DNA of 64,000 nucleotides from Planctomycetales bacterium (lineage in GTDB: Bacteria > Planctomycetota > Planctomycetia > Planctomycetales > Planctomycetaceae), in NCBI GenBank assembly GCA_028285345.1, contig JANQPT010000014.1, positions 434,001 through 498,000 of the forward strand, in the 5' to 3' direction. Every line of letters starts with the position of its first letter. Position 1 is the stretch's first letter. The notes beneath the pieces were generated by a model. The model had not been told where the DNA came from and did no database searches. It saw only the letters and a list, made by a program, of their open reading frames with translations. This document shows, one piece after another, positions 37,076-45,288 of this stretch. The position numbers and the translations under genes were made by a program.

Positions 37076-38464
37076 CTAGGCACTTCGCCTCGACTGCCGC
37101 AAACCGCCTTCCTGATTGAGCCATTTCGGACCCGGCGATACGTTTGCCTCGGCGGCAGCCGGATCCAACCGCAGTGTTCGCGGAAAATTGTCGGGCGTAT
37201 CAGCCACTCGGCGGATGTTGGCCCCTAGACGGCACAACTTCGCTTCCAGCCGTTCGTAGCCGCGATCAAGATGATAGATCCGACGCACGGCCGTTTCGCC
37301 CTCCGCTGCCAGACCGGCCAATACTAATGCGGCACTGGCCCGCAAGTCAGACGCCATCACCGCCGCGCCGCTCAGACGTTTGACGCCACTAAGGATCGCC
37401 GACGGCCCCTCGCGGCGAATGCGCGCTCCCATGCGGGCCAATTCGGCGGCATGCATAAACCGGTCGGGAAAGACCTTGTCCGTAACCACGCTCATGCCCG
37501 GTGCGCACGTCAATAGCGACATCAGTTGTGCCTGCATATCGGTCGGAATGCCCGGGTAGGGCAGGGCGATACAATCGGCGGCGCGCAGTTCGCCGTCGGT
37601 GGAGACTTGCAGGCTCCGATTCCCCAGCGGCTGGACTCGGGCGCCGATTTCGGACAGCTTCTCAATCACGGCGGTCAAATGCGGCCGTTCGACATTTTCC
37701 AGCCGCAGATTACCTGACGTGATCGCTGCGGCAATCATCAAGGTGGCGGCTTCTATGCGGTCCGGCACAATTCGGTGAGTTGTGCCCGTCAATTCTTCGA
37801 CTCCGTTGATTTCCAAAAAGGGCGTGCCCAGTCCGCTGATCTCGGCGCCCATCTGATTGAGATAGTTTCCCAGGTCGACGACTTCCGGTTCGCAGGCGGC
37901 CGCCTCGATTGTGGTCGTCCCACGGGCCAGTGCCGCGGCGACCATCACGTTGCAGGTTCCGGTCACAGTGCTCCCGCACGGTCCGCCCAAGTAGATTCGC
38001 GTGCCCCGTAATTCGCTCGCTTCGGCGATCACATAACCACGTTCGACACGAATTTCCGCGCCCAACGCCGCCAGACCTTTGAGATGCAGATCGATCGGCC
38101 GATCACCAATGTTGCAGCCGCCGGGCAGCGAAATACAGGCGCGGCCTCGTCGTGCCAATAGCGGTCCCAAAACACAGACGCTGGCTCTCATCGTCCGGAC
38201 CAGGTCATAGTCGGCGACGCACGGCCGAGTATCGGTCACTTCCAACTGCAGGTTGTCTGCGGCATCGCGCTCGACGCGCATCCCCAGTGCGGTCAATAAC
38301 TGGCAAAGTGTCCGCACGTCAACCAAATCGGGGACGTCCTTCAGTGTCGTCTTGCCTGAAGAGGCTAACGCTGCCGCCATGATCGGTAACGCGGCATTCT
38401 TGGAGCCGCTGACCACAGCCGTACCGGTCAGCGGCGTGCCGCCGCGTATGACAAACATGTCCAT
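37076..38464 (-). CDS. murA: UDP-N-acetylglucosamine 1-carboxyvinyltransferase
   Basis: A 462-residue enzyme that transfers enolpyruvate from phosphoenolpyruvate to UDP-GlcNAc, the first committed step of peptidoglycan synthesis. The N-terminus [20 protein letters not shown] is the conserved opening. The catalytic cysteine is in [16 protein letters not shown] (C117, equivalent to E. coli C115). [20 protein letters not shown]-type motif is seen as [20 protein letters not shown]. The cysteine form is fosfomycin-sensitive in other bacteria. GAGGAG lies eight bases ahead of the ATG. It is the last gene of a minus-strand cluster rpmE-prfA-prmC-murA. The last 25 residues (after LRLDPAAA) extend past the usual end. 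Confidence 0.94.
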   Translation of the reverse strand: MDMFVIRGGTPLTGTAVVSGSKNAALPIMAAALASSGKTTLKDVPDLVDVRTLCQLLTALGMRVERDAADNLQLEVTDTRPCVADYDLVRTMRASVCVLGPLLARRGRACISLPGGCNIGDRPIDLHLKGLAALGAEIRVERGYVIAEASELRGTRIYLGGPCGSTVTGTCNVMVAAALARGTTTIEAAACEPEVVDLGNYLNQMGAEISGLGTPFLEINGVEELTGTTHRIVPDRIEAATLMIAAAITSGNLRLENVERPHLTAVIEKLSEIGARVQPLGNRSLQVSTDGELRAADCIALPYPGIPTDMQAQLMSLLTCAPGMSVVTDKVFPDRFMHAAELARMGARIRREGPSAILSGVKRLSGAAVMASDLRASAALVLAGLAAEGETAVRRIYHLDRGYERLEAKLCRLGANIRRVADTPDNFPRTLRLDPAAAEANVSPGPKWLNQEGGLRQSRRSA

Positions 38465-38609
38465 CCCTGGAACTCCTCGGCCGTTGCTTCACAGTTGTCG
38501 GTCAGGCAGCCGCCTGACACGCTCGCTAATCCACGCGGCCAAGATGATCGCTGGCCGTCCCGCCGATCATTTTAGGCATGACCGTTTTGAGAACAACACC
38601 TCAGCGTTT

Positions 38610-39506
38610 TTAGATTCGTTTTGCGACGGCGACCCGTGGTCGGCGGGCGAGATCGGTGACGATGCGAATCTCGCCATACGCGCCGGTCGCCTCCAACAAC
38701 TCGGTGACAACGTTACCTTGTTCGGCCCCAATCTCCAACAGAAGATATCCGCCCGATTTGAGACGATCGCCCGCGCCGGACAGAATTCGGCGGGTGACGT
38801 CCAGTCCGTCGTCACCGCCGGCAAGCGCCAGACGCGGTTCATGATCGCGCACGTCGGCGTCGAGTTCCTCCAACTCCTCGTCGGGCACATACGGTGGATT
38901 GGCGACGACGAAATCGAACGCCTGATCCCCCTCCAATGCGTCAAACAAGTCTCCTTGTCGAAATGTGATCTTCGCGCCGGCGGCGTGTGCTTTTGCATTT
39001 TCAACGGCGATGTTGAGCGCGTCGTTGTCGATGTCCGTCGCGACAATTTGAACGTCATTCAAATTCACCGCGGCGGAAACGGCGATGCAGCCTGAGCCGG
39101 TGCACAGCTCAAGAATTCGCGGACATTCGATATCGGCGGCGAGCGTGAGCAATTCCAGCACCAGCGTTTCCGTATCGGGACGCGGAATCAGGACGTTCGG
39201 TGTCACACGGAAGTCGAGCCCATAGAATTCGCGATGTCCGACCAAATAGGCGACCGGCTCAGCGCGGGCACGGCGGGTCACCAGTTCCCGCATTACGCCG
39301 CGAGTTTTGTCGTCGAGCACTTCGTCGTAGTGTGTGTAAAGTTGGATCCGCGGACAAGATCGCGCGTGCGCCAACAGGATCTCCGCATCGAGCCGCGGAG
39401 TCTCACTGCCATGTTTCTTAAGGTGCCCCGTCGTCCAGTCGATGACGCGACCGACGGTCCAGGGTTGATCGGCGCTGGCCGGTGATCGTTGAGCGTCGGC
39501 ATTCAC
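38610..39506 (-). CDS. prmC: Peptide chain release factor N5-glutamine methyltransferase
   Basis: A 298-residue methyltransferase that methylates the glutamine of the GGQ motif in release factors. The signature NPPYVPDEEL is at residues about 205-214, SAM motif I is ILELCTGSGCIAVSAA, and the N-terminal helical domain (RVIDWTTGHLKKHGSETPRL, DAEILLAHA) matches PrmC/HemK. Its substrate release factor 1 is encoded just upstream, 36 bases away, a widespread pairing. The start is a GTG at 39506 with GGAACGG ahead. Confidence 0.93.
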   Translation of the reverse strand: MNADAQRSPASADQPWTVGRVIDWTTGHLKKHGSETPRLDAEILLAHARSCPRIQLYTHYDEVLDDKTRGVMRELVTRRARAEPVAYLVGHREFYGLDFRVTPNVLIPRPDTETLVLELLTLAADIECPRILELCTGSGCIAVSAAVNLNDVQIVATDIDNDALNIAVENAKAHAAGAKITFRQGDLFDALEGDQAFDFVVANPPYVPDEELEELDADVRDHEPRLALAGGDDGLDVTRRILSGAGDRLKSGGYLLLEIGAEQGNVVTELLEATGAYGEIRIVTDLARRPRVAVAKRI

Positions 39507-39542
39507 AGGTAACCGTTCCTTGGCATCGACCGTTGGCGGGGG

Positions 39543-40625
39543 TTATTTGCCGGATTCGTCTCCAAGGCTTTGCAAGCGTTCTTGGCGGTCGAATTCCATC
39601 AGGTTGTCGACCAACTCGTCCAAGTTGCCCAGCATCATTTGGTCAAGCTTGTAGAGCGTGAGATTGATCCGGTGGTCGGTCATGCGGTTTTGCGGGAAAT
39701 TGTACGTGCGAATCCGTTGGCTCCGGTCTCCCGAGCCGATCAGGCTGCGGCGCTGGTCGGCGCGCTCGTTCTGTGCTTGCTGCTGCTTCATCTCCAGCAA
39801 ACGGCTCCGCAACACCCGCATCGCCTTGGCCCGGTTCTTGTGCTGGCTTTTCTCGTCCTGGCAACTGACGACCGTATTGGTGGGCAGGTGCGTGATCCGC
39901 ACGGCGCTCGCCGTTTTATTAACCTTTTGGCCGCCCGGCCCGCTGGCGAAATACGTATCGACCCGCAGATCGTCGTTGTTGATCTCGACTTCGACATCAT
40001 CCGCTTCAGGGAGTACCGCCACCGTCGCCGCACTGGTGTGGATGCGGCCTTGCGTTTCTGTATCGGGGACGCGCTGCACGCGATGGCCGCCGCTTTCGAA
40101 CTGCAGCTGCATAAACGCGCCTTCTCCCGACACTGAAAACGTAATCGCTTTGATGCCGCCCAATTCCGACTCGCTGCGATCAATCTCTTCGACTTTCCAG
40201 CCCCGGCGTTCGGCAAGCCGCAAGTACATCACATACAGATCGCGGGCAAACAGCGCCGCTTCGTCGCCTCCCGTGCCCGCGCGAATCTCCATAATCAGAC
40301 TTCCGCGCGTGGCCGCGTCGCCCGCCGTGACGAGGTCTTCCAGGTCGGATTTGAGCGCTTCCAGTCGCTGGGTTAACTCGGCGAGTTCCTCCTCAGCGTA
40401 CGCCTTGGCGTCGGCGTCGCTCTCTTCGCGGACCATTTCCTCAGCGGCGGCGACGTTCTCCTCGACTTCGCGGTACTCGCGGACCATCCGCGCGGTCTTT
40501 GCCAATCCGCCATGTTCGCGCTGAATCTTCAGCAGCCGATTGGTGTCGGAGAGCACTTCCGGATCGAGCAAAAGCTGCTCCAACTCCTCATAGCGTTCGA
40601 GCTTTTTCTCCAAGCTGGGATACAT
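39543..40625 (-). CDS. prfA: Peptide chain release factor 1
   Basis: A 360-residue class I release factor that reads UAA and UAG. The GGQ motif ([16 protein letters not shown]) lies near residue 230. The codon-recognition tripeptide is PDT in [17 protein letters not shown], a PxT form, which marks RF1 rather than RF2 (SPF). Length is exactly normal and there is no frameshift, as expected for RF1. It sits between rpmE and prmC, all on the minus strand. Confidence 0.96.
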   Translation of the reverse strand: MYPSLEKKLERYEELEQLLLDPEVLSDTNRLLKIQREHGGLAKTARMVREYREVEENVAAAEEMVREESDADAKAYAEEELAELTQRLEALKSDLEDLVTAGDAATRGSLIMEIRAGTGGDEAALFARDLYVMYLRLAERRGWKVEEIDRSESELGGIKAITFSVSGEGAFMQLQFESGGHRVQRVPDTETQGRIHTSAATVAVLPEADDVEVEINNDDLRVDTYFASGPGGQKVNKTASAVRITHLPTNTVVSCQDEKSQHKNRAKAMRVLRSRLLEMKQQQAQNERADQRRSLIGSGDRSQRIRTYNFPQNRMTDHRINLTLYKLDQMMLGNLDELVDNLMEFDRQERLQSLGDESGK

Positions 40626-40772
40626 GATTTCAACCTACCGAGACGAGGACTTTTGATTGAGAGTCGTTCGCGCTCGGCAGGGAAGTCCAGGCATCCGATC
40701 CGAGACAGCGAAGGGACAGCATTTCGCGATTAGAGAGTTCGATCAACGCGACTCTCTAGGAATTGCGTTGAG

Positions 40773-41108
40773 CTATCCCTCAGCCGCCGCCTCTTCGGCG
40801 GGACTCTCCGCCGCTGCATTCTCAGCAGGCTCGTCTTTCTTCTTTTTGGAGGCTTTGCGACGCTCGTCCCAGCCGTATTTCTGCTGGAATTTTTCGACGC
40901 GGCCGGCGCTGTCGACGTATTTCGCCTTGCCAGTGTAGAACGGGTGCGAAGCCGAACTCACGGGCACGGTGATCAGCGGATAGGTCTTGCCGTCTTCCCA
41001 CTCGATCGTCTTGTCCGACTTGAGCGTCGAACGAGTCAGGAATTTCTCGCCGCACGAGGCGTCCAGGAATACGACTTCGTGGTAGTCGGGGTGAATGTCT
41101 TTCTTCAT
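40773..41108 (-). CDS. rpmE2: 50S ribosomal protein L31, type B
   Basis: A 111-residue protein. [20 protein letters not shown] and [20 protein letters not shown] are typical of type B L31. The CxxC zinc pair of type A is absent; one lone cysteine remains, so no zinc site is expected. The usual length is about 80-90 residues. Here an extra C-terminal tail of some 25 residues, alternating Ala/Glu/Pro after a Lys-rich patch, is seen. The ATG at 41108 matches the conserved N-terminus; the frame upstream reads through a repeat. First gene of rpmE-prfA-prmC-murA. Confidence 0.93.
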   Translation of the reverse strand: MKKDIHPDYHEVVFLDASCGEKFLTRSTLKSDKTIEWEDGKTYPLITVPVSSASHPFYTGKAKYVDSAGRVEKFQQKYGWDERRKASKKKKDEPAENAAAESPAEEAAAEG

Positions 41109-41147
41109 CGTCGTGTCACCAGTGTCTCTTAAAGCCGCCGATTCGAG

Positions 41148-41216
41148 GTAGGGTCCGCTGTGCGGACCGTTGATTTGTACGTAGTCACCGCTTTCGGCCC
41201 GCACAGAGGACCCTAC
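41148..41216. repeat. Inverted repeat in the rpmE leader (GTAGGGTCCGCTGTGCGGACC)
   Basis: Arms at 41148-41168 and 41196-41216 are inverse copies matching at 19 of 21 positions, with a 27-base spacer. Each arm is itself partly palindromic (GGTCCGCTGTGCGGACC). The element ends 40 bases upstream of the rpmE start and so would be in its 5' leader if the promoter is further upstream. It may be an interspersed repeat or a leader structure affecting L31 expression. Confidence 0.6.
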
Positions 41217-41320
41217 GGTGGTGAACGCAGGATTGGGTAGTGTACGCGTGCAAACCGCCCGGGACAAGCGTGAATCGCTCTGCAGGACCCCTTGAGTTTA
41301 ACATAATATGCAGCAATGTG

Positions 41321-42901
41321 TTACGAAACGTCTGCTTGTGTCCAAGCCCCGTCGATTGACCGCCACAAGCCTCCGCCCGGGTTTTGGTCCTGAAGTGCCG
41401 GCGGCAGCCGGTGTGGACGGATGTTGTCGTAGCATTGCAGCATCGCGAAGCGATGGATGCTCGCCGGAATACCGACCGCCGTGAAAGCCGGGTGACCCGT
41501 CGCGGGGAAGGGACCGCCGTGGTTCATCGCGGACGAAACGGCGACACCAGTCGGCATTTTGTCGTTGAGCAAACGGCCCACATGCACGCGAACGGCCGGT
41601 GCCAGTTGATGATAGGAATCGTCGTCGCTGCCGCCGGTGTCGCTGTAGATACTGCCGGTCAGGTTCCCTTCCAGCGCATCGGCGATCTGCACCATTTGGT
41701 CGATATGCTCGGCGACGACCAGCAGAGAACAATTCCCGAACGCTTCTGTCTGTAGTCCTTCCGGATTCTGCAGGAATTTCGCCCCGTCGACTTTGAGCAG
41801 CGTGTTTTGGTGCGAAAACCCGTTCCCGCCGCCGGGGCCGCCGCCTACGAGCAATTCGGCGCCGGCGGAGCGCAACGCATCGAGACCGGCGGCCATGCTG
41901 CGTTCGACCCCCTCGCTCAGCAAGGTTCCGACCGGGGCCGATTCAAACGCGCGCGAGACCAGTCCGATGAATTCTTCACCCGCCTCCCCGCCGGGAATCA
42001 CAACCACGCCGGGATTCGTGCAGAACTGTCCCGTGCCGAGGAGGCAACTTCCGGCGAATTCCTCAGCCAGCGCTTCGGCTCGTTCCTCCAGCGCCCCGGG
42101 CAGAACAAAGATGGGGTTGATACTGGAAAGTTCCAAATAGATCGGATTGCCCGCTTTGTCGGCGGCCTCTTTGAGAAACAGCCCGGCCGCACGAGCCCCG
42201 GTATAGCCGGTCGCACCCAACAGCGGATGTGAAACCAGTTTCGCCCCATCGGCGTGATCGCAGCGATAGATGAGTTGCACCAGCGCCGGCGGCATGTCGG
42301 TCGCCTGGATCGCTTCCAGTGCGGCTTCGGCGAAAATCCGTGTTGTATTGGGGTGCGCCGAATGCCCCTTGGCGATGACCGGATTCCCCGCCGCAACCGC
42401 CGCGGCAAAATCGCCTCCGGAGACGCCGTTAAACGCAAACGGAAAGTTATTCGGTCCAAACACGCAGACCGGGCCAATTGGGCCGTACATTGCACGAATG
42501 TTCGTCGCCGTGTCGATCGTCGGCAGCGCCCAACTTCCCTCGCGTGCAGCGGCGGCGGCTTGGCGGAGTTGATTTGTCGTCCGCGGCAGTTCAACCCCGG
42601 CGAGCCGGCCGTCCTTGGGAAGCGCCGTTTCCAAATTGGCGGTCGTCGCCAATTCGTCGGCGCGAGCCTCAATTTGATCGGCATAGCTCTCCAAAAAAGC
42701 GGCAAACCGCGCACCCGGCCAGCCGCGCATTTCTTTAGAAGCGGCCGCCGCAGCCTGCAGCGCCGTTTCAATTTCCTCCCAGGGACTAACGGGAAACTCA
42801 TCCGGCAACAACTCGCGCGTCGCCGGATTGGCCGCTTGAAACGTTTTGTCCCCGCGCGAAGCGGTCCACTGGCCATCGATTAATACTGGATGCGCGCTCA
42901 T
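41321..42901 (-). CDS. NADP-dependent aldehyde dehydrogenase, alpha-ketoglutaric semialdehyde dehydrogenase type
   Basis: A 526-residue aldehyde dehydrogenase. The catalytic cysteine is in LLGTGQFCTNPGVVVI, the general-base glutamate in IYLELSSINPIFVLPG, and the cofactor region in FGPNNFPFAFNGVSGGDFAAAVAAGNPVIAKGH-like form (pieces FGPNNFPFAFNGVSGGDF and GNPVIAKGHSAHPNT). The last pattern is typical of type III ketoglutaric semialdehyde dehydrogenases, which oxidise 2,5-dioxopentanoate to 2-oxoglutarate at the end of oxidative pentose, sugar-acid or hydroxyproline breakdown. The matching dehydratase or aldolase genes are not nearby, so the exact pathway is open. A decayed copy of its first 24 codons is present upstream at 43607-43686. 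Confidence 0.88.
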   Translation of the reverse strand: MSAHPVLIDGQWTASRGDKTFQAANPATRELLPDEFPVSPWEEIETALQAAAAASKEMRGWPGARFAAFLESYADQIEARADELATTANLETALPKDGRLAGVELPRTTNQLRQAAAAAREGSWALPTIDTATNIRAMYGPIGPVCVFGPNNFPFAFNGVSGGDFAAAVAAGNPVIAKGHSAHPNTTRIFAEAALEAIQATDMPPALVQLIYRCDHADGAKLVSHPLLGATGYTGARAAGLFLKEAADKAGNPIYLELSSINPIFVLPGALEERAEALAEEFAGSCLLGTGQFCTNPGVVVIPGGEAGEEFIGLVSRAFESAPVGTLLSEGVERSMAAGLDALRSAGAELLVGGGPGGGNGFSHQNTLLKVDGAKFLQNPEGLQTEAFGNCSLLVVAEHIDQMVQIADALEGNLTGSIYSDTGGSDDDSYHQLAPAVRVHVGRLLNDKMPTGVAVSSAMNHGGPFPATGHPAFTAVGIPASIHRFAMLQCYDNIRPHRLPPALQDQNPGGGLWRSIDGAWTQADVS

Positions 42902-43024
42902 GCTGTGGTTCCTAATAGCAGATGGAACTGTGAATCATGGGTTGTAGTGCGTAACTGTCTTTGAACATTGGTTCGAATCTATTGACCGGTTCAAATCGTT
43001 GCGTCACATTTCTGAAGAAATTTC

Positions 43025-43049
43025 GCGCAGAGACGCGGAGGCGCAGAGA
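43025..43049. repeat. Left arm of inverted repeat around the GxxExxY gene
   Basis: GCGCAGAGACGCGGAGGCGC and the five bases after it form one arm. The inverse arm is at 43545-43569, and 21 of 25 bases match. The purine-rich GCAGAGACGCGGAG unit is internally repetitive. The two arms bracket the GxxExxY gene tightly, so the unit looks like a small cassette of about 545 bases. Confidence 0.65.
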
Positions 43050-43095
43050 AACAACGGTCGATGTTGGAGACTACAAAAAACTGCGCCTGCTGAAA

Positions 43096-43518
43096 TCATT
43101 CCGGTAGCCCATTGACGAGCCGGACGATGCCATTCTTCATTAATGGTGCTCCGAAATTCAACAGCAGGCCAATTTTTTTGTCCGCCAGCTTCAAATAGGT
43201 CAGCAACTGTTTCTTGTGGACGGGAAGGATGGTTTCGATTGATTTCAATTCGATAATCAGAGTGTCGTTGATGATGATGTCGGCTTTGAATCCTTCGTCG
43301 AAGCGGATCGAATCATAGACCACGCAAATTGGTACCTGCCGTTGTACCGCAAAGCCGCGTTTCGTCAGTTCATGTGCCAGACAGACCTCATAGACACTCT
43401 CAAATAGCCCAGGTCCAAGTCGCGAATGCACCTGTACAGCTGCATCAACCACTTCAGCCGATAGATTGTTTTCAGCCAATTCTCTCATCACTAGGTTATG
43501 GACCTCAGAGATTTTCAC
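43096..43518 (-). CDS. GxxExxY family protein
   Basis: A 140-residue protein. It carries the family-defining motif in GPGLFESVYEVCLAHEL (residues about 35-51), then FKADIIINDTLIIELKSIE, an arrangement of Asp, Glu and Lys that recalls PD-(D/E)xK nucleases. It ends with LKLADKKIGLLLNFGAPLMKNGIVR. The function of the family is not established; a nuclease fold is an inference from the E-K residue pattern. The start GTG at 43518 is weak. Lower GC and different codon use from neighbours, and the surrounding inverted repeats, suggest acquisition as a mobile cassette. Confidence 0.88.
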   Translation of the reverse strand: MKISEVHNLVMRELAENNLSAEVVDAAVQVHSRLGPGLFESVYEVCLAHELTKRGFAVQRQVPICVVYDSIRFDEGFKADIIINDTLIIELKSIETILPVHKKQLLTYLKLADKKIGLLLNFGAPLMKNGIVRLVNGLPE

Positions 43519-43544
43519 CGGTCTAAATTTGATTTATGCATCCG

Positions 43545-43569
43545 TCTCCGCGTCTTTGCGTCTCTGCGC
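43545..43569. repeat. Right arm of inverted repeat around the GxxExxY gene
   Basis: TCTCCGCGTCTTTGCGTCTC and the following five bases are the inverse of 43025-43049 with four mismatches. It lies 27 bases upstream of the GxxExxY start and next to the truncated dehydrogenase fragment. Confidence 0.65.
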
Positions 43570-43606
43570 GCCACAGATTCCTACCTCCTCAGGGCTAGTT
43601 TCAGCG

Positions 43607-43686
43607 GTTTGAAACGTCTTGTTCCCGGGAGAAGCGGTCCACTGGCCGCCGATTAATACCGGATGCGCACTCATGTTGAGGTTCCT
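43607..43686 (-). pseudogene. Truncated copy of the dehydrogenase 5' end
   Basis: This 80-base stretch aligns without gaps to 42834-42913 (69 of 80 bases identical). It contains the same ATG (at 43674), the same AGGAACC ribosome site, and the first 23-24 codons of the adjacent dehydrogenase gene, reading MSAHPVLIGGQWTASPGNK. Similarity stops abruptly after that, and no further dehydrogenase sequence is found. Many differences are synonymous, so it behaved as coding sequence for some time before loss. It is best read as the remnant of a second, tandem dehydrogenase gene. Confidence 0.8.
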
Positions 43687-43811
43687 GCATTCTGGCATGC
43701 ATTAATGTTAATCAGATGAGCCGTTAATTTATCGCAATGCCCAAGGGGAAGCCAGTGATTGCAACACCTGTTCCCAGGTACTCAGGATAGGAGTCGAGCA
43801 ACAAAATCAAA

Positions 43812-43845
43812 ATCCCCGACGTTGCTAAGAGGAAACGCCGGGGAT
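43812..43845 (-). terminator. Intrinsic terminator-like hairpin
   Basis: On the minus strand, ATCCCCGGCGTT, a ten-base loop and AACGTCGGGGAT (one mismatch) are followed by TTTGATTTTG. It lies 48 bases past the stop of the small ORF at 43894-44043, and downstream of the RTX gene terminator. Confidence 0.65.
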
Positions 43846-43893
43846 GGTTGCGAAAGCAATAACGTATCCGCGCTCGTCCCAGATCATGCGGGA

Positions 43894-44043
43894 CTATGCT
43901 TGCCGGTACTCGATGTTGGTGTGAGTTTCGATTCCGATCCACAAATCCCAAACATAATCGAGTCTGACGCCTCCGAACAGCATATCGTAGCCATAGTTTC
44001 CTGTCTGCTGCGTGAAAAATCCCCTGCGTGACCAAATGGCCAT
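43894..44043 (-). CDS. Possible small protein (49 aa) between two terminators
   Basis: This frame reads from an ATG at 44043 to a TAG at 43894. The product is rich in Trp, Tyr and Gly (GNYGYDMLFGGVRLDYVWDL, WIGIETHTNIEYRQA). The aromatic, amphipathic C-terminal part looks more like protein than chance translation. No good ribosome site precedes the ATG, and its first codons overlap the RTX-gene terminator, so the true start may be the inner ATG at residue 21. It could also be the tail of a lost gene. It is too short for firm assignment. Confidence 0.3.
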   Translation of the reverse strand: MAIWSRRGFFTQQTGNYGYDMLFGGVRLDYVWDLWIGIETHTNIEYRQA

Positions 44044-44050
44044 GCAGGGG
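44021..44050 (-). terminator. Intrinsic terminator of the RTX gene
   Basis: On the minus strand CCCCTGC and GCAGGGG form a seven-base stem around a 16-base loop, directly followed by ATTTTT. It lies 41 bases past the stop codon of the RTX gene, the normal distance. Confidence 0.7.
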
Positions 44051-44091
44051 GCGGTTATTCATTGAATTGTTCAGAGTCCGTAGGCTGCTAA

Positions 44092-45033
44092 CTAAGGACG
44101 ATAGGAAACCTGTTCGACGTCGTTCAGCACCCATTCCCACCACAATGTGTAATCATTAACTTTGTCGGTTCCACTGCCCCCCCAGAAATCATCGATTCCA
44201 TCACCACCCCAAATCGAGTCGTCGCCGCTTCCGCCGAAAATTGTATCATTCCCATCTCCGCCGGAGAGGAGGTCATTGCCTGAACTGCCGATCACGTAAT
44301 CATTCCCAGACTCTCCATACAGCGAGTCATTCCCAGACCAGCCGGCCAGCGTGTCATTCCCCACTCCGCCGTTGATCAGATCATGTCCATCGTTGGCCCT
44401 TTCGTAGTGAATGCCACCGTACAGTTTGTCGTCACCCGCTTCGCCAAAGATGCTGTCGTTGCCATCGTTGCCATAGAGGCGGTCGTTACCGTCTCCGCCA
44501 CGCAAGGAGTCGTTGCCTTTGCCGCCCCAGATGACATCGGCGCCGCCGTCTCCTCGCAGGGTGTCGCTCCCATCCTTACCATAAATGATGTCGTTTCCGT
44601 CGCCGCCTTCAATGATATCGGCATCGCCATTTCCATGCAGAATGTCGTTGCCGGCTCCGCCATAGATGTCGTCCCACCCAGATCCGCCGTAGATCTGGTC
44701 GTTACCCTCGCCACCATCGGCGATCATGTAATGGGACGTGTTGTTCTTGATATAGTCATTACCTCCTTCTCCGTTGACGACGATGTTGTTGAACTCGGTC
44801 GTGTTATATGTTTTCGAAGCGACCGTCTGCCAGCCGGCGCCTCGAACGTAGTGCTGGACATCCACTTCGACCGTGCCGGCGGAATTACCTTCGCGAATCT
44901 GCACATTTTCGCGTTCGTCAGTGCCGTCAATCACCAGAGAATTGCCGTCCAAGTGGATATCCACACTGCCGGCCAAAAGTTTGCGATCTTCCAATGACTC
45001 AAAGTTCATGCTGCGTGTATCGCGAAGTTGCAT
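44092..45033 (-). CDS. RTX (hemolysin-type calcium-binding repeat) surface protein with ESLEDRKLLAG N-terminus
   Basis: A 313-residue protein. Its N-terminus contains NFESLEDRKLLAG, the LEPR-XLL-type tag found at the start of many planctomycete surface proteins in place of a normal signal peptide. Residues about 105-290 carry some twenty nonapeptide repeats GGxGxDxxx (for example GGDGNDRLYGNDGNDSIFG), which form calcium-bound parallel beta-rolls. No catalytic domain precedes the repeats, so it may be a structural or adhesive calcium-binding protein. AGGAG lies five bases ahead of the ATG. A clear terminator follows. The repeats make the DNA itself quasi-repetitive and open to copy-number change. 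Confidence 0.9.
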   Translation of the reverse strand: MQLRDTRSMNFESLEDRKLLAGSVDIHLDGNSLVIDGTDERENVQIREGNSAGTVEVDVQHYVRGAGWQTVASKTYNTTEFNNIVVNGEGGNDYIKNNTSHYMIADGGEGNDQIYGGSGWDDIYGGAGNDILHGNGDADIIEGGDGNDIIYGKDGSDTLRGDGGADVIWGGKGNDSLRGGDGNDRLYGNDGNDSIFGEAGDDKLYGGIHYERANDGHDLINGGVGNDTLAGWSGNDSLYGESGNDYVIGSSGNDLLSGGDGNDTIFGGSGDDSIWGGDGIDDFWGGSGTDKVNDYTLWWEWVLNDVEQVSYRP

Positions 45034-45288
45034 TACTGCTCCTGATGTGAGGGATGTGTGTGAGCGGTTTCATACCGCTACATCCTTCGAATGCCCATCT
45101 GCGCCGCAGATGAGCCACAATTTGGGAGAAATTCTCGGAATTATTCGGAATTTCGCGAAAATCGCCAAAATCGCGCGGAAACAGTGAGGCGCAACCTTTT
45201 ATGCAGTTTAGGTTTATGCCAACCGTAAAGGGTGGCGAATTGTTACAGCAGAGAATCTGCGATCCGGAGACAAAATGGCACAGCGCGC

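Noticed and set aside
42965-43000. GGTTCGAATC-like motif suggesting a tRNA T-arm
   Set aside because: No acceptor stem, D-arm or anticodon arm could be drawn around it. A similar motif near 19324 fails in the same way.
43724-44143. 139-codon minus-strand frame across the terminators
   Set aside because: It runs through both hairpins and into the end of the RTX gene in another frame. Composition is Arg/Leu-rich and there is no ribosome site.
44200-44760. Tandem DNA periodicity resembling a repeat array or CRISPR
   Set aside because: The periodicity comes from RTX nonapeptide codons in an open frame; units are not identical and there are no spacers.
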